Shown: positions 35,725 through 45,021 of the stretch, in pieces | Layout: each line of letters opens with the position of its first letter | Numbering within the stretch: position 1 is the first letter of the stretch | Origin: Hymenobacter profundi | GTDB lineage: Bacteria > Bacteroidota > Bacteroidia > Cytophagales > Hymenobacteraceae | Direction: 5' to 3' | Assembly (NCBI RefSeq): GCF_019334315.1 | Contig: NZ_JAHWGL010000014.1 | Location: 1-64,000, forward strand | DNA: 64,000 bases | Position numbers and translations under genes: made by a program | The notes under the pieces: generated by a model | Told to the model about the DNA's origin: nothing | What the model saw: only the letters and a program-made list of their open reading frames with translations | Databases searched by the model: none

Positions 35725-38085
35725 TTAGTTCGTGCCGCCGGCGCTTGTATTTGTCGGCTTGTCTTCCTTCTGCTGCATCGATACTTGCTGCTGCATGGGG
35801 TTCTGCTGCTGGCGCTGCTGGTACTCAAACAGCTCGAAGCGCGAGGGTGCTACCTGGCGGGGGTAGGCGTTGTTCGAAAGGTCGGTATCGGCGGTTTGCT
35901 GGTAGGGGTCCAGCACGAAGGCCGTTACGGGCTTTTCGGTTACGAATACCTTGGTAACGTGCTCGTTGTTTTTGCGCCAGATTTCGGCCGGAATGTTTAC
36001 TATTTCCTTCTTGCCGTCGGCGTAGGTCATTTCCACAATCACGGGCATCACCAGGCCGCCCAGGTTTTTCAGGTCTACCTCATAGAAGTGCAGGCCCTGG
36101 CTGAGGCGTTGCTGCTGCTCAGGCTTTAGGGTTTTCACATACTGCTGGTAGCGCTGCTTGTCGGCGGCGGTGGTGTTCAGCGGGTCGTAGTTGTTGTAGA
36201 AGTCCTTCAACTCCGGCTTCTTGTCTACCAGCGTCTTCGGAATATCCTGGAGGTTGCGCATGTCCGAAATACTCTTCGGCGCGGTGTTGATCTGCTGGCG
36301 CTTCAGGGCGTTTTCTACCTCGGGGTTTTTCGAGTCTACGGTGTACGACTTCACGCCTTCAATGCTGAGGTCGGTGTGGTCGTTGGTGTAGAACCAGCCG
36401 CGCCAGAACCAGTCGAGGTCCACGGCCGAGGCGTCTTCCATGGTGCGGAAGAAGTCGGCGGGCTCGGGGTGCTTGTAGGCCCAACGGGTAGCGTACTGCT
36501 TGAAGGCGTAGTCGAACAGCTCGCGGCCCATCACGGTTTCACGCAGCACGTTCAGGGCGGTAGCGGGCTTGCCGTAGGCGTTGTTGCCGAGTTGCAACAC
36601 CGATTCTGAGTTCGACATAATGGGCGTTTGCACGCTCGGCGACGACTTCATGTAGTCCACCATGTTGCGGGGCTCGCCGCGGCGCGAGGGGTAGTTACGC
36701 TCCCATTCCTGCTCGGTGAGGTACTGCACAAAGGTGTTCAGTCCCTCGTCCATCCACGTCCACTGGCGCTCGTCGCTGTTCACAATCATCGGGAAGAAGT
36801 TGTGGCCCACTTCGTGGATAATCACCGAAATCATCCCGTATTTCCGCTCCGCCGAGTATGTGCCATCAGCCTCCGGCCGGCCACCGTTGAAGCACAGCAT
36901 GGGATACTCCATGCCGCCCACCGGGCCGTGCACCGAAATAGCTACTGGGTACTCGTACGGAATGGTAAACTTGGAGTAGGTCTTGATGGTGTGCGCCACT
37001 ACTTCCGTGGAGTACTGGCCCCACAGCGGGTTGCCCTCCTTGGGGTAGTAGCTCATGCACAGCACGTTCTTGCCGCCTTGCTTGATACCCATGGCATCCC
37101 AAATGAACTTCCGCGACGACGCCCAGGCGAAGTCACGCACGTTTTTGGCGGCGTAGGTCCAGGTTTTGGTGCCTTTGGGCTTGCCTTTTTCGGCTTGCTC
37201 GGCCTCAGCCTGCGTCACAATCAGCACGGGCTTGCTGGCGCCCTGGGCACTAGCCAAGCGCTGGCGCTGGGTGCTGGTGAGTACCTCGTTGGGGTTTTGC
37301 AGCGTGCCGGTAGAGCCCACAATGTGGTCGGAAGGCGCCGTGATGCTCACGCGGTAGTCGCCGAAGGGTAGGGCAAACTCGCCCGCACCCAGGAATTGCT
37401 TGTTCTGCCAGCCCTGAAAGTCCGAGTACACGGCCATGCGGGGGTAGAACTGCGCAATCTCGTAGAGGTAGTTGCCGTCTTTGGGAAAGAACTCGTAGCC
37501 CGAGCGCTGGCTGATCTTGGTCTGGTCGTTGATGTTGTAGTGCCAGGCAATGCTGAACGTTACCGACTGCTTGGGCTTGAGCGGGGTAGGCAGATCAATG
37601 CGCATCATCGTGTGATTGATGGTGTGCTTCAGCGCCGCGCCTTTCAGCTTCACCGACTCAATCTTAAACCCACCGTCAAACTCCGACCGCTCGATGTAGT
37701 CCATAGCCTGAAACGGCATCCGGGTTTGCAGCTGGTTGGTTTGGGTAGCCGTGGTCATGGAGTTTTTGTCCATGATGTTCTGGTCGAGCTGCACCCAGAG
37801 GTAGGGCAACTCGTCGGGCGAGAGGTTGGTGTAGGTGATATCCTCAGAGCCCGTAATGGCCTGCTTCTCGTCGTCCAGCTTCACCTTAATATTATAGTCG
37901 GCGCGCTGCTGCCAGTAGGCGTGGCCGGGGGCACCACTGGCCGTGCGGTACTCGTTGGGCGTCGGCAGCTCCGGGCCGAGCTGCGCAAACTTGTCAGTGC
38001 CGGAGTTAGTGCTCTGGGCCAGGGCCGGGGCGGTTGCCGTCAGCATCGCAACGCCAGCCGTCAGAAGCAGGTAGTGTTTCAGCAT
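35725..38085 (-). CDS. M1-family zinc metallopeptidase, exported
   Basis: Aminopeptidase-type zinc peptidase. The signal peptide (MLKHYLLLTAGVAMLTATAP) is followed by the M1 N-terminal beta domain, GPVGGMEYPML in place of the usual GAMEN, and VIIHEVGHNFFPMI with the zinc HExxH and the downstream Glu in WMDEGLNTF. The C-terminal tail is Gln-rich. ATG 38085 gives 786 residues; the frame opens at 38172, but that adds a second hydrophobic run before the signal. It probably clips peptides in the periplasm; a HupE/UreJ gene lies immediately upstream. Confidence 0.92.
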   Translation of the reverse strand: MLKHYLLLTAGVAMLTATAPALAQSTNSGTDKFAQLGPELPTPNEYRTASGAPGHAYWQQRADYNIKVKLDDEKQAITGSEDITYTNLSPDELPYLWVQLDQNIMDKNSMTTATQTNQLQTRMPFQAMDYIERSEFDGGFKIESVKLKGAALKHTINHTMMRIDLPTPLKPKQSVTFSIAWHYNINDQTKISQRSGYEFFPKDGNYLYEIAQFYPRMAVYSDFQGWQNKQFLGAGEFALPFGDYRVSITAPSDHIVGSTGTLQNPNEVLTSTQRQRLASAQGASKPVLIVTQAEAEQAEKGKPKGTKTWTYAAKNVRDFAWASSRKFIWDAMGIKQGGKNVLCMSYYPKEGNPLWGQYSTEVVAHTIKTYSKFTIPYEYPVAISVHGPVGGMEYPMLCFNGGRPEADGTYSAERKYGMISVIIHEVGHNFFPMIVNSDERQWTWMDEGLNTFVQYLTEQEWERNYPSRRGEPRNMVDYMKSSPSVQTPIMSNSESVLQLGNNAYGKPATALNVLRETVMGRELFDYAFKQYATRWAYKHPEPADFFRTMEDASAVDLDWFWRGWFYTNDHTDLSIEGVKSYTVDSKNPEVENALKRQQINTAPKSISDMRNLQDIPKTLVDKKPELKDFYNNYDPLNTTAADKQRYQQYVKTLKPEQQQRLSQGLHFYEVDLKNLGGLVMPVIVEMTYADGKKEIVNIPAEIWRKNNEHVTKVFVTEKPVTAFVLDPYQQTADTDLSNNAYPRQVAPSRFELFEYQQRQQQNPMQQQVSMQQKEDKPTNTSAGGTN

Positions 38086-38199
38086 GAAAATCAGGAGGAA
38101 AACAAGAAAAAAGGAGGAGAAACAAATATACTCAAAAGCACGCGTAGCCGCACCTGTAAAGACAGAAGGCAACTACCAAGCGTTGCACGGCCACAGTGC

Positions 38200-38805
38200 C
38201 TACCCTATTAGCAGCACCAGGGCAATGCCCAAGGCGGCCCCGCTGGTGATCAGCACCCAGTCGCGGCGCACGGCGTCGAAGCCGCGCAACACCAGAAAAC
38301 CCAGCAGCAGAATGAGGCCCACAATCAGCAATTGCCCTACCTCTACGCCCAAATTGAAGCTGAGCAACTCCAGCACCGGTTTGCTTTGCTGGCCCAGCAG
38401 CTCCCGCAGGTAGCTCGAAAACCCTAGGCCATGAATCAGCCCGAAGCTGGCAGCCAGCAAGTTGGGTAGGGTGAGTACCAGCGGCTCGCGCCGGGTAGGG
38501 GCCACAATGGGCCGGGTATTGGCCCGACCCGCCTTCACGATGTTTACGAGACAGGTGATGAGGATTGTCACCGGAATCAGCTTCTCAATCAGCGCTGGGC
38601 TATACTGCACCACGTTCAGGGTAGCCAGCGCCAGCGTGATGCTGTGGCCCACTGTGAAGCTCGTGACCAGCGCCACTACCCGCCGCCAGTCGCTGAGCAC
38701 ATAGGGCGCGCACAAGGCCAGCAGGAACACCAGGTGGTCGTAGGCCTGCAGGTTGAAGATGTGGAAAAACCCAAGCTGGAAGTAGGTCTGGAAGACGGAC
38801 GACAT
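38200..38805 (-). CDS. HupE/UreJ-family membrane protein
   Basis: Polytopic membrane protein of the HupE/UreJ_2 family. Signatures are LQAYDHLVFLLALCAPYV, VTSFTVGHSITLALA, SFGLIHGLGFSSYLRELL and FNLGVEVGQLLIVG; about six helices in 201 residues. Family members are associated with nickel or cobalt import, but those outside hydrogenase or urease loci, as here, are of unclear role. The His and Asp residues in the helices could bind metal. A TAnnTTTG box lies only 5 bases before the start (38810-38817), so the mRNA may be leaderless. Confidence 0.86.
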   Translation of the reverse strand: MSSVFQTYFQLGFFHIFNLQAYDHLVFLLALCAPYVLSDWRRVVALVTSFTVGHSITLALATLNVVQYSPALIEKLIPVTILITCLVNIVKAGRANTRPIVAPTRREPLVLTLPNLLAASFGLIHGLGFSSYLRELLGQQSKPVLELLSFNLGVEVGQLLIVGLILLLGFLVLRGFDAVRRDWVLITSGAALGIALVLLIG

Positions 38806-39209
38806 CTGGCAAAGCTAACAAACTGGCGCATATACGGCCGGTTGCATATTGTTCAGCAACAGGATAGAGGTCGTAGCCTTAGTAAATCAAGGAAATAATC
38901 GGCTGCTGATGGGCTTTCGTGCGTGTCATTTTGGATTGCCGGCAAGCGGAGGGTAGGGGCAAGTAGGACCGTTGTACAGGGAGGGTAGGGTGGCGGTACG
39001 GGAAAGCAACGCGGGAAATACGTAGCGTAAAATCCCTATTTATCCGGGTCATATTACGGGTTTTTCCGGTGGTAGCACGCTAGAGATGAGGCGTATAGCA
39101 AGATAACCGCAACGCTTGCACCCACTGATAAGAGCAGCGCAGAAGCAAACCTCAGCCTCCCTGGCCCACATACTGGTAGGAAAGCAGCCTTCTGGCATGA
39201 CGAGAAAGA
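38806..39209. other. 404-base gap between divergent genes
   Basis: No gene is supported. It carries TAGCTTTG (minus strand, 38810-38817) as a candidate promoter element for the HupE/UreJ gene, and several GGGTAGG heptamers at about 38950-38995. The reading frame starting at 39116 has no recognisable domain. Confidence 0.45.
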
Positions 39210-40313
39210 ATGACTATGGATTTCGTACCCTTGTTCTTCGGCGCATTCTTCGGGTTGTATGCGCTGGTGTTGCTAGCACTGCTGTGGCCCCGCCCTACCT
39301 CCCGCCTACCCAAGCGCTACCCACGGGTGAGTATTCTGGTGGCAGCACGCAACGAAGAAGCCACCATTGAGCGGTGCCTGCGGGCGTTGGCAGCCCTGAA
39401 CTACCCCGCAGACTTACTCGAAATCCTGATTGGCGATGACGCCTCCACTGACGATACACAAGCGGTAGTGCGGCGCTTCATTGCCGACAAGCCCCAGTTT
39501 CGGCTGCTGCCCATCCGGCACCGGCTGGGTACGGCTCGTGGCAAAAGCAACGTGCTGGCCCACCTCTGCCGCGCCGCCACCGCCGATTACTTTCTGATTA
39601 CCGATGCCGATATGGCCCTCTCGCCCGAATGGGTGCACACCATGCTGGCTGCCGCTACCCCGGCCGTGGGCATCGTAACGGGCATTACCACGGCGGGTGG
39701 CTCGCTGTTTGGCCGCTTGCAGGGGCTCGACTGGCTGTTCGGACTCAGCCTGATTCGCTTGCTTACCGATTGGGGAGTACCCGTAACGGCTGTCGGCAAC
39801 AACATGCTGGTACGCCGCTCCGCCTACGAATCTATTGGAGGCTACGAGGCCCTGGCCTTCAGCATCAGCGAAGACCTACAGCTATTTGAGCGGGTAGTAG
39901 CGCAAGGGTGGCAGTTTCGCAACTTGGTGGTGCCCACGGCGCTGGGTGTGTCGGTGGCGCAACCCACGGTGCGGCACCTGCTGCGCCAGCGCAAACGCTG
40001 GATGAAAGGCACCGCGCACCTACCCTGGCAGCTAAGCACGTTGTTTGGGTCCTACGCTTTGTTCTACATAGTACTTGGTTGGCCGGGTATATTGCCGCTG
40101 AGCGTCATCGGGGCCTTATGGACCGCGAAGGTGGGCTGCCAGACGCTGTTTCTAACTATTATGCTACGGCAAGCCGGCCACCGCGAGCGGCTGCCGGTGC
40201 TGCTGCTCTACGAGTTCTACCTACCGGTTATGTCGTTGGCGGTGTTGGTGTATACCGTCTGGCCTCACCCCATCGAGTGGAAAGAGCGTCGCTACAAGTG
40301 GGCGGAAGCGTAG
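39210..40313 (+). CDS. Family 2 glycosyltransferase, membrane-bound
   Basis: GT2 enzyme of the processive-synthase layout. An N-terminal helix is followed by the GT-A core with VSILVAARNEEATIERCL, LIGDDASTDDTQAV and FLITDADMALSP (metal and nucleotide sites). The QxxRW motif in LRQRKRWMKG comes next, then three C-terminal helices. The 367 residues and layout fit enzymes making or extending surface polysaccharide or glycolipid. The acceptor is unknown. It converges on the RmlD/GH1 pair. Confidence 0.9.
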   Translation: MTMDFVPLFFGAFFGLYALVLLALLWPRPTSRLPKRYPRVSILVAARNEEATIERCLRALAALNYPADLLEILIGDDASTDDTQAVVRRFIADKPQFRLLPIRHRLGTARGKSNVLAHLCRAATADYFLITDADMALSPEWVHTMLAAATPAVGIVTGITTAGGSLFGRLQGLDWLFGLSLIRLLTDWGVPVTAVGNNMLVRRSAYESIGGYEALAFSISEDLQLFERVVAQGWQFRNLVVPTALGVSVAQPTVRHLLRQRKRWMKGTAHLPWQLSTLFGSYALFYIVLGWPGILPLSVIGALWTAKVGCQTLFLTIMLRQAGHRERLPVLLLYEFYLPVMSLAVLVYTVWPHPIEWKERRYKWAEA

Positions 40314-40451
40314 TGTGGGTTCTATAAAAAGAAAGAGTGATACGTGGTCGGTACGCTTCTACCAGCTATAGACAGTAGGAGCGTGAGCACTACCATTCGA
40401 GGATCTGCAACCAATGTAAGCTCGCAACAGGGTAGGGAACTAGATAGCGTC

Positions 40452-41354
40452 TTAAGCCACTAGGTAGGTCGGTGAGTTGGCAGCGTGCAACAGCTGCTCG
40501 TCGGCCAGGTAGCGGTGCAGGCCGCTTTCCAGACTGGGTAGCAGTATCCCCTGCTGGCTGCCCAAGGCGCTGAAATTCGGACGCGTGGCAGCCCACCCAA
40601 ACGAGGCGGCCGGTCGGGGCACCACGCCGCCCGAATCCAGGCCCGCGGTTTCTATGGCCAGGCAAGCCAACTCGGCCCAGGTGCAGCTACCGTCATTGGC
40701 TAGGTGCCAGATGCCGTGCTCCTCATCCAGCAGCAAATCCAAAGCAGTGTTCACCAGATCGGGCAGGTAGGTAGGAGAAACTACCACGTCGTCGGCCGCC
40801 GCAAAGGACTCGCCCAGCCGGGCAGCAGTCAGCGCGTGGTGCACAAAATTATGCTCGTCCCAGGCCCCAAAGAAGGCACTTGAGCGCACTACCAACGCCT
40901 TCGGATGATATGCCAGTACAGCTTGCTCGGCTTGCAGCTTGCTGTGCCCATACACATTGAGGGGGCGGGCGGGGTCGTGTTCGAGGTAGGCGCGGCGTTG
41001 CTTGCCATCGAACACCAGATCAGAAGAAAAGGTGAGCAGCGGCACCTGCTGGGCGGCGCAGGCCTGTGCCAGCAGGGTAGGGCCCAGCGTGTTTTCGCGG
41101 TAGCACTGCTTGGCGTCGGTTTCGGCAGTGTTTACGCGCACGTAGCCGGCCGCATTCACCACGGCCCAGGGCTCGTACTGTCGCAGAGCTGCTGCAATGG
41201 CGTCAGCATCCGTAATATCCAGCTCATCCCTACCCAGGCTGATGGTTGCCAGCCCCCGAATCTCACAAATTAGACGGAAAGCGTGGCCCAGCGCGCCGTT
41301 GCCACCCGTAATAAGGAGGGGCTGCATCGCAGGTAATATGTCAAGGTTGTCCAT
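40452..41354 (-). CDS. RmlD-like sugar-nucleotide reductase (extended SDR)
   Basis: Short-chain dehydrogenase of the dTDP-4-dehydrorhamnose reductase type. LLITGGNGALGHAFRLICE is the nucleotide loop near the N terminus, VVNAAGYVRVNTAETDAKQC the conserved strand, YGHSKLQAEQAVL the YxxxK active site (about residues 135-147). The 300 residues are typical. No other rhamnose-pathway gene is present. It starts 10 bases after the stop of a GH1-family gene, so the two work from one transcript; the sugar is unknown. Confidence 0.85.
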   Translation of the reverse strand: MDNLDILPAMQPLLITGGNGALGHAFRLICEIRGLATISLGRDELDITDADAIAAALRQYEPWAVVNAAGYVRVNTAETDAKQCYRENTLGPTLLAQACAAQQVPLLTFSSDLVFDGKQRRAYLEHDPARPLNVYGHSKLQAEQAVLAYHPKALVVRSSAFFGAWDEHNFVHHALTAARLGESFAAADDVVVSPTYLPDLVNTALDLLLDEEHGIWHLANDGSCTWAELACLAIETAGLDSGGVVPRPAASFGWAATRPNFSALGSQQGILLPSLESGLHRYLADEQLLHAANSPTYLVA

Positions 41355-41364
41355 AGCAGTGAAT

Positions 41365-42651
41365 TCAGGAAGCCGAATAGAAGCGGCTGGGGCGCTGCCA
41401 CCATCCTGGCCCTTGCAAGACGGGGTGATGGTGGTGGCCGTGCCGGATGAGGTTGCGTATCATCTTGAAAAGAGCCGTAGGTCGAGGCTCTCCTCTGCGC
41501 ACGTCAAACACGCCGCTTTCGTACGAAACCCCATCGTGGGTGAGCAGATTGTCCCAGTCGAAAGCGCCCAGCAGCGACCATACCGTGAGGCCGCGTATAT
41601 CCACACCGGTGCGGCGCAGACGGTTAGCGGCTTCCCAGGCTTGCTGAAGCCAGCGCATCTGCTCCTCGCGGGTACAACCCAGGTGCGATTCAGTGATGGC
41701 CAGCGGGAGGTGGTAGCGCGTCCAGGCCTGGCGCAATAGCTCTTCCAGGCCCAGCATCTCGGCATCGGGTACGCGCACCGCTTCCACATCTACGTACTCT
41801 GGTCGGCTACCGGTAGCCGGCACGGCGCCGTGCCCCGGATACTGCGCCACCCGCTCGTCCAAAAACCGCTCACTGGTAGCGTAGTAGTTGATGCCCAGTA
41901 TATCAGGCGGCAGTGGCGAGTCCTGAAAAACGGCCAGCTCCGCTTCGCTCAGGCCGTGGCTGCGTAGGTATGACCATAGCGGGTGCGTTGGCGTAACGGT
42001 GCCGCTGAGCAAATCAAAGCTCAGCCAGCGGCGGTGGTTTTCAAACTCAGCCTGCGTAGCCAAAGCGGGGGTGTGGTGCGTTTGGCCCAGGTCCTCGGTC
42101 TGCACAAGCTGCGCCGCCGGGTTCACCCGTCGAATGGCCTGCATGGCCAGCTTCGTGGCCAGTACCTGATGGTAGAGCAGCCGCACAAATACGTTGTCGT
42201 GGGTGCCGTGTGGGTACCAAATCCCGTAGAGGCCACTGAAGCGGGCAGTCGTCAGGGGCTCGTTGACGGGCGTATAGTAACGCACCCACGGGTAGCGTTC
42301 GGCTACTAGGCCGGCATAGCGAGCCAAACCCGTAGCAAAACTTGGCTGATCGAGGGCGGTATAGCGCGGCCCACTGCCGTGATGAACCAGGCCCACAATG
42401 GGCTCTATCTTCAGTTGTTGTAGCCGTGCGAGGCGCTCGTCGGGCCAGCGCCAATCGAGCTGGTCTAGGCTGGTAGGAGCCACATGCTCCCACAAAACCG
42501 GGTAGCGCAAGGTGCGCAAGCCGAGCTCCGCAAACCGGTCAAGATCTGAAATCCGGTCACGGTGGCCACTACGCGTGAGCTGATCGGAATATGCGTCGCC
42601 TACTCGCCGGCAGGTGCATTCCACGCCGCCCCAGATGTCTATATTTTCCAT
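41365..42651 (-). CDS. GH1-family (beta-glucosidase-like) protein
   Basis: TIM-barrel protein of glycoside hydrolase family 1. The acid/base Glu is in YYTPVNEPLT, the nucleophile Glu in LAITESHLG; GINYYATSERFL and LTVWSLLGAFDWDNL also fit. There is no signal peptide, so it acts in the cytoplasm. The paired downstream RmlD-like gene recalls proteins in which a GH1-type domain and an RmlD domain are fused. The pairing suggests a role in handling a sugar nucleotide or glycolipid rather than in polysaccharide degradation, though this is inference. Confidence 0.85.
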   Translation of the reverse strand: MENIDIWGGVECTCRRVGDAYSDQLTRSGHRDRISDLDRFAELGLRTLRYPVLWEHVAPTSLDQLDWRWPDERLARLQQLKIEPIVGLVHHGSGPRYTALDQPSFATGLARYAGLVAERYPWVRYYTPVNEPLTTARFSGLYGIWYPHGTHDNVFVRLLYHQVLATKLAMQAIRRVNPAAQLVQTEDLGQTHHTPALATQAEFENHRRWLSFDLLSGTVTPTHPLWSYLRSHGLSEAELAVFQDSPLPPDILGINYYATSERFLDERVAQYPGHGAVPATGSRPEYVDVEAVRVPDAEMLGLEELLRQAWTRYHLPLAITESHLGCTREEQMRWLQQAWEAANRLRRTGVDIRGLTVWSLLGAFDWDNLLTHDGVSYESGVFDVRRGEPRPTALFKMIRNLIRHGHHHHPVLQGPGWWQRPSRFYSAS

Positions 42652-43082
42652 ATAGTCAGGTTATCGTTGGCAGTCGGCCGTGCGCCGTTAGCATCATCTG
42701 GTCTGCTTCTGCGGTGTGCTAGTGGCGTTTCAGAATGGGCTAACGGGCTGAAACGGTTGGGCACGCGGAGAGCAAAAACACAGGGTAGGACTTCTTCCAT
42801 TCCTCTGTTTTACTCTCCGTATCGGCCGGAGGTTGCTACGGCCGGGCTTGCTGTAAAGCAAAGAGCTCATTGCTTATGGCGCTACAGTTAAGCTTCTTCC
42901 CGACAAGTAGGGGGAAGGTCTAAACGACACAGGCAAAGGACGCAGGGACCCGCTGATTAGGCTATTCCTGGACTTTTAAGTGGAAAAAGTAGCCTCCTGC
43001 CTCTAAAATGGCCTGACTGCGTTTTTTCTGCGCTAAAGTTGTAGTAGGTTGCTTGGCTTTATTTTCTACCAAACTCTACCTC
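42652..43082. other. 431-base gap between divergent genes
   Basis: No gene or repeat was identified. It must hold the promoters of the GH1/RmlD pair and of the four-paralogue cluster, but no clean TAnnTTTG pair was found. Confidence 0.4.
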
Positions 43083-43646
43083 ATGAAGTTACAGCTACCC
43101 TTTATTGCCTTTTGGCTATTGAGCGCTAGTGCGTCTTACGCCCAAACGGAAGCCCTACCCCCAATCGAAAAGCCAACTGCGCCAGCCTCCGAGGAGTTGC
43201 CTCTATCCAGTCGGCCTCTCAACGACGCAATTCCGGCTACCGAGGACCCGATGGCTGCCGCCGAAGATACTGTGCACGCCCTCACTACCCTGTATTCGCG
43301 CCGGCGGGTAGGTGGCATTAGCTGGATTGCCGGAAGCACGCTGGGCGGTGTTCGAGTGCTGACGGCCGCTAGTCAGAAAAAAACAGTTTCGGGCTCCTAC
43401 GGCACAGCGGTAGTAGACGAGGGCGCAAGCGCAGGCGGCATAGCTGCTGGCCTGGGCGTGATGCTGCTATTTGATGCCTATGGCGCCAGTAAGCTTGCTC
43501 GCTTTAGCGCTGCGAAGCAGGCGGCTCTTATTGCAGATGTGCGTGCCGGCAAGCCACTACCCGCTAATGTGCGTCACCGCCTCAAGCCACGGTTTTTCAA
43601 GCAGGTTGTGGTACCATATAAAGCCGTTAAGTATAAGCCTGTCTAG
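43083..43646 (+). CDS. Exported protein of unrecognised tandem family, member A
   Basis: Not recognised. ATG 43083 gives 187 residues with a signal peptide ending SASYAQ. Then come a Pro-rich region, DTVHALTTLYSRRRVGG, a Gly-rich hydrophobic core that may cross a membrane, and a C-terminal module GKPLPANVRHRLKPRFF. The same layout recurs in the next three genes, so this is the first of four tandem paralogues. It starts the cluster after a 431-base gap. Confidence 0.75.
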   Translation: MKLQLPFIAFWLLSASASYAQTEALPPIEKPTAPASEELPLSSRPLNDAIPATEDPMAAAEDTVHALTTLYSRRRVGGISWIAGSTLGGVRVLTAASQKKTVSGSYGTAVVDEGASAGGIAAGLGVMLLFDAYGASKLARFSAAKQAALIADVRAGKPLPANVRHRLKPRFFKQVVVPYKAVKYKPV

Positions 43647-43649
43647 CAT

Positions 43650-44189
43650 ATGCGATTGATTCTCACGTTGGGGCTGGCGGTGCTTCTTGCCGGTACTTTG
43701 CAGGCCCAGTCGATAACGCCTGCGGCTCCGCTGCCTCGTCACCAGCCTCCTGCCGACTCGGGAGCAGTGCTGCTATTCAATGGTTGGTACCTGCCGCGCT
43801 ACCAGCCAGCCGGTGCCGAAGCCGACACAACGGGTGCTCTCCTTTCTATGTTTCGGCGGCAGCGGCGGGGTGGGTTTGTGTACACTATTCCCTTTATCGT
43901 AGGCATGTCCTTGTCCCTACCCATCTCCACTACCGACAGCTATGGCCAGCAGGTAACAGCCGAGAAAGCCATTGCGCCACCGCTGGGCGTGCCTATTCTG
44001 GCTGGTACGATAGTGGGCTTTATCCTGCATGCAAATGCGTATAACAAGAAGCATTTGCTAACGGTAGACCAAGCGTATGCCGCTGGGCAGCCAATACCCA
44101 GCAAATATCGTCGGCGTTTGAAGCCGGTGCATTTCCAGGAGGCAGCCCAAATGCGACTGTTACTCCGCGAACAGATGGAGTACGAATAG
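43650..44189 (+). CDS. Exported protein of unrecognised tandem family, member B
   Basis: Not recognised. It starts 3 bases after member A ends, so the two are co-translated. It has a signal peptide ending TLQAQS, DTTGALLSMFRRQRRGG, two hydrophobic stretches (TIPFIVGMSLSLPIST; GVPILAGTIVGFILHANA) and the C-terminal GQPIPSKYRRRLKPVHF. It is the most divergent member, with a longer N-terminal region. Confidence 0.75.
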   Translation: MRLILTLGLAVLLAGTLQAQSITPAAPLPRHQPPADSGAVLLFNGWYLPRYQPAGAEADTTGALLSMFRRQRRGGFVYTIPFIVGMSLSLPISTTDSYGQQVTAEKAIAPPLGVPILAGTIVGFILHANAYNKKHLLTVDQAYAAGQPIPSKYRRRLKPVHFQEAAQMRLLLREQMEYE

Positions 44190-44391
44190 CGCCACCCGCA
44201 GGCCCAGGCGCGGTAATCTGAAAAATAGTTGTTTCCATTAGACCTGTTATAACATCAGGTTTTATGTATAATGGATTGAAAATAAAAATGTTATAGTAGC
44301 AGAGAGTAGACTTTAGCTTGTCAAGCAGGCAGTTGCAAACAGGCAATACGTTGCTTTCCTTCACGGCATATTGTGCTATTCAAGCCGCCAT

Positions 44392-44832
44392 ATGCTACGC
44401 TATAGTATTCTATTCCTGCTATTGCTGATTTTTCACCTACCTGTCGTCAGTCAGCAAAGACTTCCTGTAGACACTACGGCCGCTGTTCCTGCCGATTCAG
44501 TCGTAGCTGTTCACAGATTATTTGAACTCCGACGGGAAGGGTCTGGGCTACTCGGTATAGGGGCTGGTGCCACAATGTTTGCTGGCGGTGTCGTATTCGG
44601 TATTGCTTATGGTGCATCGGGGTTTGCAGCTGGTGTAATCGTAACGAGTTTATATGTGGCTGTACCCCTCGCTATTGGTATTGCAAAACGGGTACGTTTC
44701 AGTCATCGGAAAGAGGCGGCACTACTGGCCGCCTATCAGCGTGGACAGCCATTACCCAAGAAAATTAGGCGACGACTACGAGAGAAGCATTTCCAATCGA
44801 AAGAACCGTTTGTTGATCCGAGTATACACTAA
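44392..44832 (+). CDS. Exported protein of unrecognised tandem family, member C
   Basis: Not recognised. ATG 44392 gives 146 residues: signal peptide ending LPVVSQQ, DSVVAVHRLFELRREGSG, a Gly-rich hydrophobic middle (GIGAGATMFAGGVVFGIAYG) and GQPLPKKIRRRLREKHF. It has its own terminator, and behind that a relic of the clpB 3' end, so it was copied together with what followed it. Confidence 0.75.
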   Translation: MLRYSILFLLLLIFHLPVVSQQRLPVDTTAAVPADSVVAVHRLFELRREGSGLLGIGAGATMFAGGVVFGIAYGASGFAAGVIVTSLYVAVPLAIGIAKRVRFSHRKEAALLAAYQRGQPLPKKIRRRLREKHFQSKEPFVDPSIH

Positions 44833-44866
44833 AAAGCCCCGCTGGCACAACGCCAACGGGGCTTTT
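44832..44866. terminator. Terminator after member C
   Basis: AAAAGCCCCGCTGGC pairs with GCCAACGGGGCTTTT with a single mismatch around a 5-base loop. It resembles the terminator after member D base for base and lies the same distance (17-18 bases) from clpB-like sequence. Confidence 0.82.
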
Positions 44867-44883
44867 GCTCAGGTTGAAACTAA

Positions 44884-44919
44884 TCATCCTACCGTCGGCA
44901 GCTTTACATTCACGAAGCG
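44884..44919 (-). pseudogene. Relic of the clpB 3' end
   Basis: On the minus strand the sequence reads RFVNVKLPTVG then stop; the true ClpB tail at 45504-45539 reads [11 protein letters not shown] then stop. About 29 of 36 bases agree, including the stop position, and both lie the same distance from a near-identical terminator. There is no upstream clpB-like sequence, so it is a duplicated scrap rather than a gene. Confidence 0.7.
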
Positions 44920-45021
44920 GGCCACCTTCTGTTATCGCGTTCTTGATGAATTATTGAAAAGTAAACAGAGGTAGATAGTTTAACTAGTTTTAACCCGTCT
45001 TACGCTATCATACACTACTCA

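Noticed and set aside
36628..37371. Plus-strand open frame of 247 residues opposite the M1 peptidase
   Set aside because: Antisense shadow of the peptidase gene without family features.
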